Source: Artocarpus heterophyllus (taxonomy: Eukaryota > Streptophyta > Magnoliopsida > Rosales > Moraceae). From it: a DNA stretch of 64,000 nt. The translations under genes and the position numbers were made by a program. Below, piece after piece: positions 12,244 through 23,880 of the stretch. A model generated the notes under the pieces. That model did not search any database and was not told where the DNA came from. It saw nothing but the letters and a program-made list of their open reading frames with translations. The first letter of the stretch is position 1. The number at the start of each line of letters is the position of its first letter. The DNA lies in the NCBI GenBank assembly GCA_025403435.1, contig CM046350.1, positions 17,457,274 to 17,521,273 on the forward strand. Direction: 5' to 3'.

Positions 12244-14768
12244 TAGGGGTGTTATTCGGTTAAAAACCGTCGGTTTTGGACGGTTTGGTCACCGAACCGC
12301 AAATGTCAGTTTTTGAAGTTGACAAACTGAAACCACACCACATATTAAGAGTATTTGGTAGGTTAACCGACCATTCTTGGTCGATTTCATTGTCAGTTCG
12401 ATTCGGTTTCAGCAGATAGTAATCTAATGGTATATAGGAAGCATACTATCAGTTTACCATATTTTCTTTTATTTTTTTGGTTAAATAATTGCTGAAATAG
12501 TACAATGTATCGTGTATTGTTTAGGTTCTTTTTGAAATGATGCTAAAAAAAATACTATAAGGGCGATTGGCATTTACAATTTGTCATGGCACTTATGTTG
12601 AAATCATTAAAAATCTTAGAGAATGATATATATTTATTTGAGTTTTTTTAAATACTTCAATTTTCATGAGACCAACAAACTTTACTTCAAAGTATAAAGG
12701 AGAAACACCTAATAACCCTTTGAGAAAAGCATAAGCATAATGAGTCACATAGACCAAATCTACATTTTAAGTCTCTAAAAAACATGTCATAATGCCAAAT
12801 GTCCAATTACAACAATAAACCATGAAAGTTTAAACTAAGTTATATTCCAATCCATAAGTCCAAAATCCAAAATGATCAAAACATAAAGCCACAAGAAATA
12901 TAATAATAATGTCCAAAGTCCCAAATACAAAGTCTTAAAAATATCCAAATTTAAGTGCATCTAATTCAACATCACAAAACAAACCACAATAATGCTACTC
13001 CTCTCCCACTTCCTCATCCTGCTCCAACTCCAATGGATCATCCTCAATGCTACATGAAAATGTATGTATCAAATTGACATTTAGTAATAAAAAAGTTAAT
13101 ATTTGAATACATTAATATACTAAAAGGTCTAACTTACTTGAATGCTTTAGATAATTCTGCATCCATTAATTGAGGTGTTGTATTGCTTAAGGATTCCGAA
13201 GGAGTAACAACAACACCATCATCTACAATAAAATTAAAATAATAAAAATGCAAATTAAAAAAGAAATGAAGAAATGAAATTACAATTATCTATACTTATA
13301 ACATATAGAACAATAATCAACGCTATTACCACCTGTGACAACTTCATAACAATCTTCGAAAGACTGAACTTCATCCATGTATTGCCTAAGAACCGCAGGT
13401 TCATATTCTGCATCCTTGGCATTCAACCAATTTTTCAAGTATATGATTGCTTCCACCATCCTAGGAGATAATGAACTCCTAAAAGGATCAAGAATACGAC
13501 CAGCAGTCGAGAAAGTAGACTCATATTCAACAGTTGAAACTGAAACTGCAAGCACATCCTTGGCAATCTGGGATAAGACCTTGTATCTTGGTGAATTAAC
13601 TTTCCACCAACCTAGAATATCAAATATTTCCTTAGTGAACTCCTCACATGCCTCAGACAGATACTTATCCACATCATTTTTTTGTACATTTGAACTATCC
13701 TCACCCATCATCATCATTAAAAATGTTCTATCCATCTCATTATTAGGTAAAAGTGAGTTAGAACTTGTAAACGATGAAATTGATGAACAACTTGAAATAG
13801 AACTTGAAGGTGCAACTGAATTTGATGAGGCAATAGACTGAGTATTTCTTGATTTTGCAGCTGCCTTTAGTGCTTATTTTGGTTAGGAAGGTGGCACAGG
13901 ATTACAAGGAGCCAGAGGTGGAGGAGGAGCCCGATCATGATATTCCTTGAACAAACTACGCAACGTGTCCTCAACTTATTTCGACAACTTTGTACAAGTC
14001 AAATCATTATATATAAACTTGAAGGAATGATTCAAATATTTCATCTTGTATCTTGGATCAAGAACCAAGCCAAGAAACATCACGTGATTCATTTTCTCGA
14101 CATCCCCCCAATACTTGTCAAACTTTTTGCTCATCATCGTTGCCATTTAACTCAAAAGAGGATCATCACACACTTGCAACTTATTCAATTCCTGTTTTAC
14201 TGCACAAATATCTTTGAAATAGTAGTTTGAAGTGACATAATATGACCCACTAAAAAAATTTGTCAAAATGTAAAACCTTGCTAAGAACTTCACAAAGATC
14301 TTTGCATTATCCCAATCCAATTCACTTGGTGGACCTTGCATCTTTTTCCCTTTGATTACTTCCTCAAAATAGGCACTATAGTTTTGATCCAAAATTAATC
14401 TCTCAAAAACTGGGACAAACTTCAAAGAAGATTGCAACATTAGGAACGTGGAGTTCCACCTTGTTGTCACATCCAAACACAAAAGCGTATTTGACTGAAT
14501 ATTTTCTTCCTCCATGCATTTTTTAAACTTCTTAAGGTGTTGAGCTGAGGACCTCACATATCTGACAGCGTTGCGGATGCTGGCTATAGAATTTGACAAC
14601 TCTTTCAACTCATCGCCGACAATCAAGTTGATTATGTGACACACACACTATATATGAAGCATTTGACCATCTAAGATGAGACAACCAGGTATATGTTTCA
14701 CCTTTTTCTTCAATCTGTCTATAGCCACATCATTCGATGATGCATTTTCTACCATGGACTTGTTCTTA
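12244..14768 (-). mobile_element. 5'-truncated hAT transposon
   Basis: The left end begins taggggtgttattcggtta, followed by repeated cggt/aaccg words to about 12415. This is the usual terminal and subterminal layout of plant Ac/RICESLEEPER-like hAT elements. The transposase remnant runs toward this end on the minus strand. No matching taggggtg-type right end is seen by about 16.5 kb, and transposase similarity stops abruptly at about 14768, so the promoter-proximal part is lost. Confidence 0.65.
12995..14768 (-). pseudogene. hAT transposase (RICESLEEPER/Ac-like), broken
   Basis: Three parts of one hAT transposase are readable on the minus strand. 14147-14768 holds the central region (ENASSNDVAIDRLKKK; HIINLIVGDELKE; LDVTTRWNSTFLML). 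13950-14150 holds the KFDKYWGDVEKMN and LDPRYKMKYL segment of the DUF4413-type linker. 13286-13735 holds the C-terminal dimerisation domain (DILGWWKVNSPRYKVLSQIA; EYESTFSTAGRILDPFRSSL). Two small downstream exons are likely: 13138-13222 (splice sites ttgtag|ATG and CAA|gtaagt) and 12995-13049, ending in an acidic tail and TAG. Damage includes an in-frame stop near 14648 where a Met-Arg-Cys motif is usual, a stop after the linker, and at least one frameshift between 13735 and 13950. The zinc-finger BED end is missing. It cannot be active. Confidence 0.85.
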
Positions 14769-15786
14769 AAAAAATCTAAAAATAAGATTTATTTAAGAAA
14801 AATTACCTTCACAAGAACAAATTAGAAAAAAAGATATATATGAAAAAATTATTGAAAAAAGTTTAGTAAAAAATGTTTAAAAGAGATGTTTCAAAAAAAT
14901 GTTTTAACATACTAATTAGAAAAAAAATATAAAGATTATTTCGATATAATAAAGGTTATACATGACATAAATTAAGGAAGGATATATTTGAAAGAAAATA
15001 TTTTAATAGAAATAAAACAGAGAACAAAAATCCACTTCAAAGAGGCTCATGGTAAAAAAAAAAAAAGAAAGTAAAATGTACAGGAGTTTTGGGGGAAAAT
15101 CAAATAAAAAAAGAAGAAAAAAACTAGAAAAAGGAAAAACCAAAAAAAAGAAGAAGAAGAAGAAAAGATAGCAAGAAGAACAGGAAAAAAGGAGTTGCCA
15201 TGTGACTAAAAGAGAATGAGCCACCTTGACTCTTTTATATGTATAGATATACATTATTAAGTGATCACTTTAATTTATACATAAATTCTATTACCTGATC
15301 AGGTAATTTCCAGTTTTTAACTCTGACCTTAGTTGGTAGATCCTAATTCATCAACGCAAGGAGGAAGAGGATAAGATAGCTGCATATATATATGAATTAT
15401 GAAAAATAAATAAGAGAACTTAATGCAGTTTGAGGGAGCATATATATATATATATAATGTATATATACTAATTATCATGTAAGAGTTAATATCTTGCCGC
15501 CAACATGCATGATTAAACGTCCAGTACTGTAAAAAATTATTAATTAGTACCGCTTGTAGCAGCATGGTTAAATGTCAAATTTGTAAAAACCCCTCTTAGG
15601 AACCAAAAATGTACATAAGATAAATGTTAATAATCCGTGGGCATACAAACAACGAGATTATAACTTTGTGTATTATAATTCATAGGAATATTTAACAAAA
15701 AAGCTAGGGTCTGCAAGTATAATCTTGTTCCTTATAGCTCATCACAAAGAAATGGAGTGCTACTCTATGTGCAAGATCATGAAGGC
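14769..15786. other. Intergenic DNA, no gene seen
   Basis: A/GAA-rich stretch (15055-15175), a short TA run at 15442-15455, otherwise AT-rich DNA with no recognisable frame. Confidence 0.5.
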
Positions 15787-15945
15787 TTTATTTGGCAATA
15801 TCGTCCCAGCTATATAACTCTAACTGCTACAATGTAAATTTATCGCATGCTACAGTGTAAAGCAAAAGTAAGTTATTATATAAGGTTCTCATATAATGCA
15901 ATAAATTTATTCAAACTTTTAGTTTTAACTGTGTTGTTAAACATA
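15787..15945. mobile_element. Small hAT-like MITE, dispersed family
   Basis: The left end (tttatttggcaata) and the right end read on the other strand (agtatgtttaacaaca) are imperfect inverted repeats. The inside carries the family core, gctacaatgtaaatttatcg and tgctacagtgtaaagc. Similar cores occur at 7.6, 20.2 and 61.9 kb. Confidence 0.4.
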
Positions 15946-18246
15946 CTCAAAATATATCCTAATTTTTCTGTAAAAAAAAAAAAACGAAAGACAAAATAAA
16001 ATTACACGAAAATTGGTTTGACACTTTTAACTTATGATCACCCACTTTCAGTACTTGACATGGCATGAGATCAATTTTGACGGATTTATATATTTTTCCA
16101 TCATAACGGATCACTCTGTCACCTTTCCTTCTTGGCCCTAAAATGTGGTGGGACTATCAATTAAATTCAAAGTTATATATATAGTATTTGAGAACATTAG
16201 GGCCTGTTCAAGGCTCAAAACAATCTGACATCCAGCCAATGTAAAAGGTCAAAACCAACCACAATACAGTGATTACCTTTACAGGATGCCATCTCCACAA
16301 TATCTAATCATCTAAGAAAGCAAAAATGCCTAAATGCATCTATACTATGTACATTGTATTCCCACTTGATAGTGCAATATAGAATTGCATTATTCCTTTG
16401 GTGGAAAGCTATATAGCTATGTGGAGACTATCATTCTATCCACTTCAAGGGGCACTATTAATTATGTTGATTAATTAAATTAATTATTTCTTTCTTTCTT
16501 TAATTTTTCTACTTCATGAAAAATACAAAAGTGGGTTGGCATTATAATAACTCACACTTAATGCATTTCCACCATCCACTTAAATTAGGGATACGTACAA
16601 TTATTTCATACATATGTATTTGGACAAACCCAACAACGTACACACAAGGCATAAGCAGAAAAGGAAAGAGCAACGATGAGATGCGAAATCCCTTTTTCTA
16701 AAATTAAAAAAAAAAAAACTCTTTTTTGAAGTCAAATTTCATGGATAAACACTCCACCACACCTTTTTTTTTAAATCTAAAATGGCATCATCCACCATAT
16801 ACTATTCCTTTAACAAATGTTGCATCGCCGACTAATTATATTGCATTATTATATCCAAACATCAGTACCAATTATTTTATAAGTACAATATTAGTTATTC
16901 ATTATATTTTAAATAATTATCGTCAAGTTATAATACTTTTGGAGAGCTTATTTCTTTATCACAAATGAAATATTGGTTCTATAATGGAGATGTGCATCAT
17001 TGAAAATCTTTTATGCCACAATTGTTTTTCTTTTTCATTTTTTTTATCATTTTTGTGTATATATATAAGAGCTTTTATAGTAAAATATGTATTTTGATTT
17101 TACTATTAACAACTATTTATATAAAAAATCTATAACGTACAACATAAAACTGTTTTAGTTATATATTATATCGTTAAAAAATTTAATACAAAATTAAAAT
17201 AACCAGAACTATCAATAAGATTTAAATATGCAAAATTAAAATAACAAAAACTATCATTAAGATTAAAATGTACATCCTACAGCATTTTTAGATAACTAAT
17301 CTACAATTCTCCAATCCTATTGTTAATGATGTAATGATTACATCATCACAATATATATATACACCCGACGCCCGCGAACTATTGAATCATTTCCTTAACG
17401 AAGTAAAGTCATGAGCATAAAGTTAACAAGATTATTGCCACTATTCTTTCAATCGTTTTGTAACGATCACATCAAAAATCACCTCCAACTTTTTATTCAA
17501 TTCCAGATTATATGATCTCGCCAAAGGTGCCGAAACAGATTGCAGCTCGAATCCCCCGAGACAAAGTCTGTTAAGGACTCGTTTATTATATATTTTTTCA
17601 ACAATCCTATCTAACCATATAAGTATGACTTATTATTAATAAAACATTTAAAGCTAGCCTAAAAATTTAACTACGTATTAAATTACCACCTATACTTTTT
17701 AAATAACAAGATCATAAACATCGAGATAAAAATGAATTTTGATATTTCTCGTATCATAATTATTAAACTATTATTCATCAGTAAATCAATCAAAAAAATC
17801 TCTAAAAAAATGGAGATTAATTATAAAGTAAATTAATTTCCTTCGGATCTCTTCTTCCCTCTCCAAAATTACAGACAATTAACGCTCTCTCCCTTGAGGA
17901 ATTATGCAAGAAGAAACACATGAGTACACTTCAATTACGAAGCAAAAACTAATGTATCACTTATGCTCCTTCATAAATTCCGATCATTTCCCGCAAGATT
18001 CATCCAAACGCAGATTTGAGAACTTGATCAGATCATGATGAACCCTTTTTTTTTTTTTCGCGTGGCTATTATTTTCCCTATTACTATATATACAAAGAAG
18101 AGAAAATGAAGAAAGTAGTAGTTTTTGGAGCCCTACAGAAAAATTTTTTGATCATGAACCTCCGAGCGGAAAATGCATAAATATAACAAGAATGAAAAAG
18201 AGAAGAAAAAAATGCCTCTGGTCTACCGGCCATATATTCACCAAAT
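15946..18246. other. Intergenic DNA downstream of the PADRE gene
   Basis: No supported gene. 17075-17170 carries the dispersed MITE-type motifs in degraded form. Short frames at 16516-16701 and 16726-16968 have AT-driven composition and no recognisable domain. The last 150-200 bp probably include the 3' UTR of the minus-strand gene. Confidence 0.45.
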
Positions 18247-18855
18247 TCAAGTGCCCATATCGGTCGGCGACTCAGAAATGCTCTCTAAGTGGGGCCGCCA
18301 AACCGCGGCGCGCCCTCGCCGGCGATCCCTCTGCGTTGAGAGCTTCTCGGAAAGAATTTCGCTCAAGTACTGATCTGAAATAAGTAGATTAATGTTCGCC
18401 ATGGCAATCGAAGCAGTAGTAGTAGCAGTAGCAGCAGAAGCAGAAGTGTTGTTGATTTGATGATGATGACGACGGCGATGATGATCAGAACTAGTACTAA
18501 TTATGCCATTATTATTGCCACTCTCTCTTATTCTCTTCTTGGAGGAGGAGGATTTTTGCCGCGTCTTCTTCTCCGACCCCGACGAGGATGGGGGGAGGGG
18601 CATGAGGAAGTAAATCTTGCCGCGCTGGAGCTCGGCGTCGGGAGGGACGACGACGATCTTGGGAACGACGCCGTCTTCGGAGGGCGAAGAGGAGGGTTTC
18701 TTGAGGACGTGTTTGGGGTGGGCCTTCATGACCTCGCTGGCGCGGATAGTGCCGCTGATCTCCTCCACGCGGCCGTTGGAGTGGACTATGCGGACCACGT
18801 CAAGGGCTCCGCAGGGAAGAATGCAAGAGATGCAACATCTAATGGTGTTTTTCAT
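18247..18855 (-). CDS. PADRE (DUF4228) domain protein
   Basis: Single-exon gene for a 202-residue protein. Residues 1-88 form the PADRE/DUF4228 domain: a Cys-rich start (Cys 7, 8, 11, 15), VVRIVHSNGRVEEISGTIRA, the EVMKAHPKHVL segment, and PPDAELQRGKIYFLMPLP. Residues 95-150 are low-complexity (Ser runs, Lys/Arg patches, a His/Arg-rich stretch, Ala/Thr run). The C-terminus (160-195) has the conserved ISDQYLSEILSEK and RDRRRGRAAVWRPHLESISE blocks seen in one plant PADRE subgroup. Known for the family: small plant proteins, many induced by pathogen or abiotic stress, molecular function unclear. The N-terminus lacks the MGN myristoylation start of many members, but its cysteines could be lipidated (inference). 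The ATG at 18855 starts at the conserved domain with no upstream in-frame extension. The open frames on the opposite strand (18457-18924) are compositional shadows. Confidence 0.9.
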   Translation of the reverse strand: MKNTIRCCISCILPCGALDVVRIVHSNGRVEEISGTIRASEVMKAHPKHVLKKPSSSPSEDGVVPKIVVVPPDAELQRGKIYFLMPLPPSSSGSEKKTRQKSSSSKKRIRESGNNNGIISTSSDHHRRRHHHQINNTSASAATATTTASIAMANINLLISDQYLSEILSEKLSTQRDRRRGRAAVWRPHLESISESPTDMGT

Positions 18856-19105
18856 GGCTATATATATATATATATGTATTTATGTATGCAGCTGCTAGTT
18901 ATATTTGTTTTTGTTTTCTTCTAGCTTTTTTGATCTCTTGTTGCAGCTTTCTGATGATCTTGTTATTCTGAGGAGTGATGATCTCTCTCATTGGAGAGAG
19001 AGAGGGGAAGAAAGGAGAGGATGAAAAGGAAAAAAATATAAGAAAAAAGAGAGGGTGAGCAAATGAGAAAGAGAAGTTTCTTTTTTCTCATTTCTTTTAT
19101 CTTTC
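18856..19105 (-). promoter_or_regulatory. Likely 5' leader of the PADRE gene
   Basis: On the minus strand this stretch is pyrimidine-rich (ctctctctctccaatgag near 18990, more CT tracts to 19080), as often seen in plant 5' UTRs. A short TA run (18860-18873) sits just before the start codon. The extent is inferred from the TATA position. Confidence 0.45.
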
Positions 19106-19130
19106 TTTCCTTCTATTTTTCGTCAATTCT

Positions 19131-19140
19131 CCCTTTATAT
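19131..19140 (-). promoter_or_regulatory. TATA box of the PADRE gene
   Basis: The minus strand reads atataaaggg, a good TATA-box match about 280 bases upstream of the start codon. A transcription start around 19100-19110 would follow. Confidence 0.5.
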
Positions 19141-19581
19141 GACTAGGAATCAGTGACCTTAATTTTTTTTTTTTGGTACCCAACGACGCTTTTATTGTAC
19201 TGGGTTCATTTTTTATAAAAAAATAATGATAAAAATGAACTCATTATTTTTTTTTTCTTTTTAAAGGTTTGTGTGGTAGGCAACACCTACTAAGAGTACA
19301 TTTTTTAGGGTCATTATCATGTGAGTAGTATAAAAATCTGATGAAATTGAATGATAACCTAATTGTTCATAATAACAAATAAATGATGTTCATTGATAGT
19401 TAGGACTTGGAGGTTTTTTTTTTTTTTTTGTGGGGGTAATATATATCGGAATTGGCTGGTTTTGATAGGGAGAGAGACTAGAGATGGGGGCAAATTTTTT
19501 TTCTAACCAGTCTAGGACGAAATCCATTGCATGAATAATTGCACCTCTATCTGTACTTTGCCTTTTGGGATCCATCATTTA

Positions 19582-19590
19582 GGGACCCAA

Positions 19591-19616
<26 letters not shown>
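19582..19616. repeat. Long A homopolymer
   Basis: An uninterrupted run of nearly 30 A, with shorter T runs at 19414-19429. No retroposon body is recognisable next to it. Confidence 0.9.
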
Positions 19617-19621
<5 letters not shown>

Positions 19622-19648
19622 ACCCTTTTGCAAGGGGATGACATGGCA

Positions 19649-19679
19649 CACGTGGTCTACACAGAGCAGGAGACGTGTC
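19649..19679. promoter_or_regulatory. G-box and ABRE-like pair upstream of the PADRE gene
   Basis: cacgtg at 19649-19654 (within gcacacgtggtc) and acgtgtc at 19673-19679 lie 25 bases apart, about 800 bases upstream of the PADRE start codon. bZIP/ABF and bHLH factors bind such ACGT cores. Paired ABREs fit stress or ABA control, in line with many PADRE genes; the link to this gene is inferred from position. Confidence 0.35.
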
Positions 19680-20187
19680 TGTTTGAGACTGGCTATCCCT
19701 TGATCACTAATCTGTAGGTGACGGAGGCTGCTAAAATGGGTACATTTCCTTTTAGTGTGTTAGTGTGAGAGAGAAATGACTTTGTAAAAATTGGAGTGAA
19801 TTGAGAGAAGGAGGTGGGAAATGGGGCATAGCAAAATCTTCTTTTGAGAGAGGGTTGTGATCTTTCAATATCCCAAGCAAGATCATGTGGGTTGGGGCTT
19901 TCACTGGAAAGTGAGAGTGATGTTCTTCTTTTTTACTTTATCGTTTGTTGGGTTAGGTTTTCTGAAATAGCTTTGAGGAAGGTGCAGCTGCTTCTCTATA
20001 CCTTCTTTTCTTTTCTTTTCTTTTTCAAAAAAAATTATAATACTGACCTCATGTGTGTGTGTGTGTGCATGGTCATGTATATAGGAGCCTATAGCTAGTT
20101 TCCAAGATCTTCAGTTTAGCTTTTACAAATATAAAAAAATAATAAATAATATTAGCAGTAACATACTTCGTTTTCCCATATTAAAGA

Positions 20188-20357
20188 GTGTTTGACAGTA
20201 GTAAGAACCACTTAATTTTTATCATAATCTCAATTATAAACCGTGTAAAGCTTTTATATATTACAGTAACAATAAAAAAATATACTACAATATAAAACTT
20301 TCACATATTATAATAAAAATAATTCTCGTTATTAATTTTTATCACCTTTTCAAACAT
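20188..20357. mobile_element. Small hAT-like MITE, dispersed family
   Basis: The left end is gtgtttgacagtagtaagaa. The right end, read on the other strand, is gatgtttgaaaaggtgataa. Inside are cgtgtaaagcttttatatat and the inverse motif ttttattataatatgtgaaag. This is the clearest member of a family repeated across the window. Confidence 0.5.
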
Positions 20358-21799
20358 CTTCTAAATTCTTCTGAGGTTAAATGCTGAGGGTGAAGTTATT
20401 TGCCATGTTGCCTTTCAATTGTATTGGTAGAGGGGGGTATTCACTTGAAAGTAAATGGTAAGATTCCAAACTAATATCATGACACCAAGAAATTTGCTTC
20501 GAGCCTATCTCTTCAAACATACGGACTCAATTATCTATAAATGATTGATTTGATGTTCATAATATCGTCTTGACCTTGGACCATTTAGTGACCCCACCAA
20601 AGTGGTGACACAAGTGAGTAAGATAAAGAGAGCTGTTTAACGAAGTTTGTTGGACCTTGTTAAAATTTGATAAATGTCCCATCCAAAGTGTGTCCCCTCC
20701 CAATGAATAGAGGTCGTGATGTGAGCGTTAGTGGGCAACATGTGAGGTATGGTGGGGGGAGGGTCCATTAGGGAGGGATTTAATATTGCGTATGCATCTT
20801 TATTGACATTTAATTTTGACACATACACATCTTAGATTGATTTTAGGCCGTCCGATTGTGGAATTTTGTTACCAATTAAGATGATCGATTGGGGCATGGG
20901 TCCGAACCCTCCATACCCATCGTATTGATGGTGCCGAAAATTTTTAAGCACATTTTTGCATGTGAAAGTGTTTCAACTATTGCCCTGTTTTCTTCCTGCT
21001 GCCACTTCCGGTAAGTTCAACTTTGAGCCCACAAATTTCGGCACCACTTTGCAAGGAGATAAATAAAAAAAAGACAGAATCCCTTAAACTCACACACAGA
21101 ATCGGCAAGTTTTGTTCAAGTTTGTATTTTTAGGTCTTTTTTTTCAACACTCTCTGAAGTAATTTGATATTATCTAATAAGATGCTACTAAATGATATAC
21201 ATATTATAATTTTGCTGATATATATAAATAGCGATACAGTCCAAAATAATGCATACAATATTGTTTATGTCGTGTGGGACCGTGTGAGAGGTCTCCATAT
21301 CCGGCCAGCTGAAAATTCAACCGCATACTAAAATTACGGGACCTGCCTTTATACACATTACCATTAGTCGATACCTCTCAGCCACAAGAAACTACTTGAA
21401 AAACCACTTGTCTCGTCGTATGCTTCTGTACCCATATGACATATGAGTTCAATATAAGAAAATTAATCACTATCTTCCACTTTTTCTATTTCTTCCATTA
21501 AAAATTTTTAAGCTTTTATAGCACATATGTAGATATCATATATATATATATATATATATATACCTTTATGTGACGGGTTGTGTGAGAGTCTCAGCTCAAG
21601 ACAACATAAAGTTGACCAAAGCAAAGAAGAAATCATTTGATGAATGAAATTCAGTGTATATATAAATATATATACACACACACATTTATATGATTGGTAA
21701 CTAATCAACTCTCTTGATGTTGATTTGTGCGATAAGAATTAACGTGGATCAAAAAGCATCGTGTCTTTTTAGGCTACTAATTATATGATAGGATGTTCT
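20358..21799. other. Intergenic DNA with TA and CA microsatellites
   Basis: No gene seen. (TA)n at 21537-21561 and a short ta/ca run at 21655-21684. 20830-21055 is less AT-rich but has no recognisable frame. Confidence 0.5.
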
Positions 21800-23854
21800 C
21801 GATGAGACTATAGAGATGTACATTTCTCAAGTAAAAATATCATTATTTTAAATTAATATTTTTTATTAAAATTTTTAATTAATAGTATATTTATGTTAAT
21901 TATGATTTTTATGTCTTTGTATATAAATATGTTTAAAAAATATACTTTTAGTGTGATTTTATATGTAATAATATTTTTAATAATTTTTAGAGTCATTTTA
22001 ATATGTTAAATATGTATTTAGTTTGTAAATAATTAATACCGTAAAAATAAAGTTGTATGATTTTATTTTAAGTCTTAATATGTTTTATAGTGTTTTAAGT
22101 TTGTAAATATATTTTATAATATTTTTAGTAATTTTTAAAAATATTTTTGAGTCTTAAAAATTATATCTATGTCAAACTAAAAGAGACTTAAATTTTAAAA
22201 ATTTGTAATTTTTTTTGTGTTATAAATAATTTTTAAATTATTGTAAATATTTTGTTTGTAAAATAATTAATTTTAATGTATTTGTTAATTTTAGATTTAA
22301 AATGGGTAAGAAAAAAAAGTAAAACGACGCAAAAAGGAAAACAGACCTCAAATCACAAGAAATTAAAAGAAATTCAAAATTTTAAAAAACAAATGACACA
22401 TGGCAGCTTCTGGCCGCCAACTCAATTCGGGCCGTCCGTTTAGCACAAGCTGTCCTCCACAGCCTCATATTAGTCTTCCGATTGTGTGCGACCTTTCCTA
22501 CGTCGCACGCTTCAGGTGCCATCAAATCAGCATACTCAAACCAATCTAACAGTCGACTTCAATCCATGTGGTCTTGCTCAGCTTCGCACAATCTCAACCG
22601 TAGCTCTAATCTTCGGTCAGCGCATCTGAAGGCTGCGGATCGTCTATCCCGTACTAGTGTCGCTCCAGATCCCAAGCAACAATTTGCACAGTGAGGAATG
22701 TGTATCACGCGGATAAGAAAGAAAAAATACATAAGCTCTCAATGCTAATTCGGTTGGTGGCAATAAAAAAATAAATAAAAAGATTATTAAAAAATATGAC
22801 TAGTAATTTTTTTAACCCTTATATATAGCCCCTTCCCCCTTCATTCTACCGCCATTCCACGACCTTTTGACCAATTTTCCCTTTCTTTTCAACTAGCTTT
22901 TAGCTTAGCAGTATCCTATTTTAGGAGAAGATATTGTTTGTATACTCCTCTAACCCTACTAAAAGTAATAAACTAATACCTAAATCAGTAAAAAAAGTTT
23001 AATGATGTAAAGAGATGATCTTATATACATAGCATTTTGTATAAATTTTAACTCTATACCTATTTTGTAATACTTATATTTTTATAGAATAAATTATATT
23101 TTTAAGTTTTTAATAATTAGTATTAGTGTTGTTATGTTGTCCATTTTTATATAAATTCAGTAAAGCTTTGTTTACGTAATTTAATTATGTTGCATAATTA
23201 ATATTATTATTAATGAAATAATGCTCAATTTTATGGAATATCTTTTACTGCAATATGACTTGTTATGTTTGTCGATCTTAGATATTTTATAAGACGAGGT
23301 GCTGTCAAAATTAACGCAAAAATTTATTTCATTTAAATATAATAATTTTGGCTTGTTATTGTCTTTTCTATCTCGAAATTATGTTAATTATAAATGTAGT
23401 GAACAACGGCTATAAATTTTACAATCAGTGAACCAAATCATTAGTGAGAGATTATTATTTTGCTACTTTTTATAGGAAAACCCTTACTACATTACAACTT
23501 GCTATATTGCCACTTTAGGTTGACTTATAAAAATAGTAAAAGTCCTTGCAATTAATGAGAAAAGATAAAATAAATCAAATGCTTTAGATAATTATTATTT
23601 AGAGTTAAAATTCCACATTAGTTATAAAACATATAAGGGATTCTTAAAGCTTCACTATTTTAATTTTATGTTTTAAAATCTTATTTTAAAAGGCTCAAAA
23701 ATATTTGTTTTCTTCTAAGTTTTGTTTAGAACAATACTTTTCTATTTTAAAACAAAAATTTTTAATCTTTCAAATTCCCACCTCCATAAAGATACGATAA
23801 CCTTTCTATACTACAAACGTCTGCATTTAAAGAAACATTGTAGGTGATACATCA
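21800..23854 (+). repeat. 5' LTR of the LARD-like element
   Basis: Colinear with 33508-35385 over its whole length, for example gtttgtaaataattaa near 22020 and 33730, and the tgttgcataattaat block at 23188 and 34763. A TATA motif (tatatatagccccttcc) lies at about 22820. It ends gatacatca. It carries about 175-200 extra bases (about 22546-22750) relative to the 3' copy. Confidence 0.85.
22546..22750. other. Segment present only in the 5' LTR copy
   Basis: After the shared phrase actcaaaccaatc, the 5' copy has about 200 GC-richer bases before rejoining the shared attcggttgg. The 3' copy goes almost directly from one to the other (34267-34300). It is either an insertion in the left LTR or a deletion in the right. 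A 70-codon frame (22482-22694) crosses it but has no recognisable domain. Confidence 0.6.
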
Positions 23855-23862
23855 AAATAATT

Positions 23863-23880
23863 CAACGCCGTTGCCAAGGA
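23863..23880 (+). other. Primer-binding site, tRNA-Asp type
   Basis: caacgccgttgccaagga lies 8 bases after the 5' LTR. It matches 13 of 18 bases of the complement of the plant tRNA-Asp 3' end (tggcgccgttgccgggga). Four of the five mismatches are G-to-A, as expected from methylation decay. Confidence 0.75.

Noticed and set aside
18457..18924. Plus-strand frames of 93-155 codons opposite the PADRE gene
   Set aside because: Composition is a mirror of the PADRE coding strand; the tails run into a TA microsatellite.
19844..20098. 84-codon plus-strand frame upstream of the PADRE gene
   Set aside because: No recognisable domain; the C-terminal part is read from a T run and a GT microsatellite.
22482..22694. 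70-codon frame in the 5' LTR as a gene
   Set aside because: Lies within an LTR, is absent from the other LTR copy, and has no domain.
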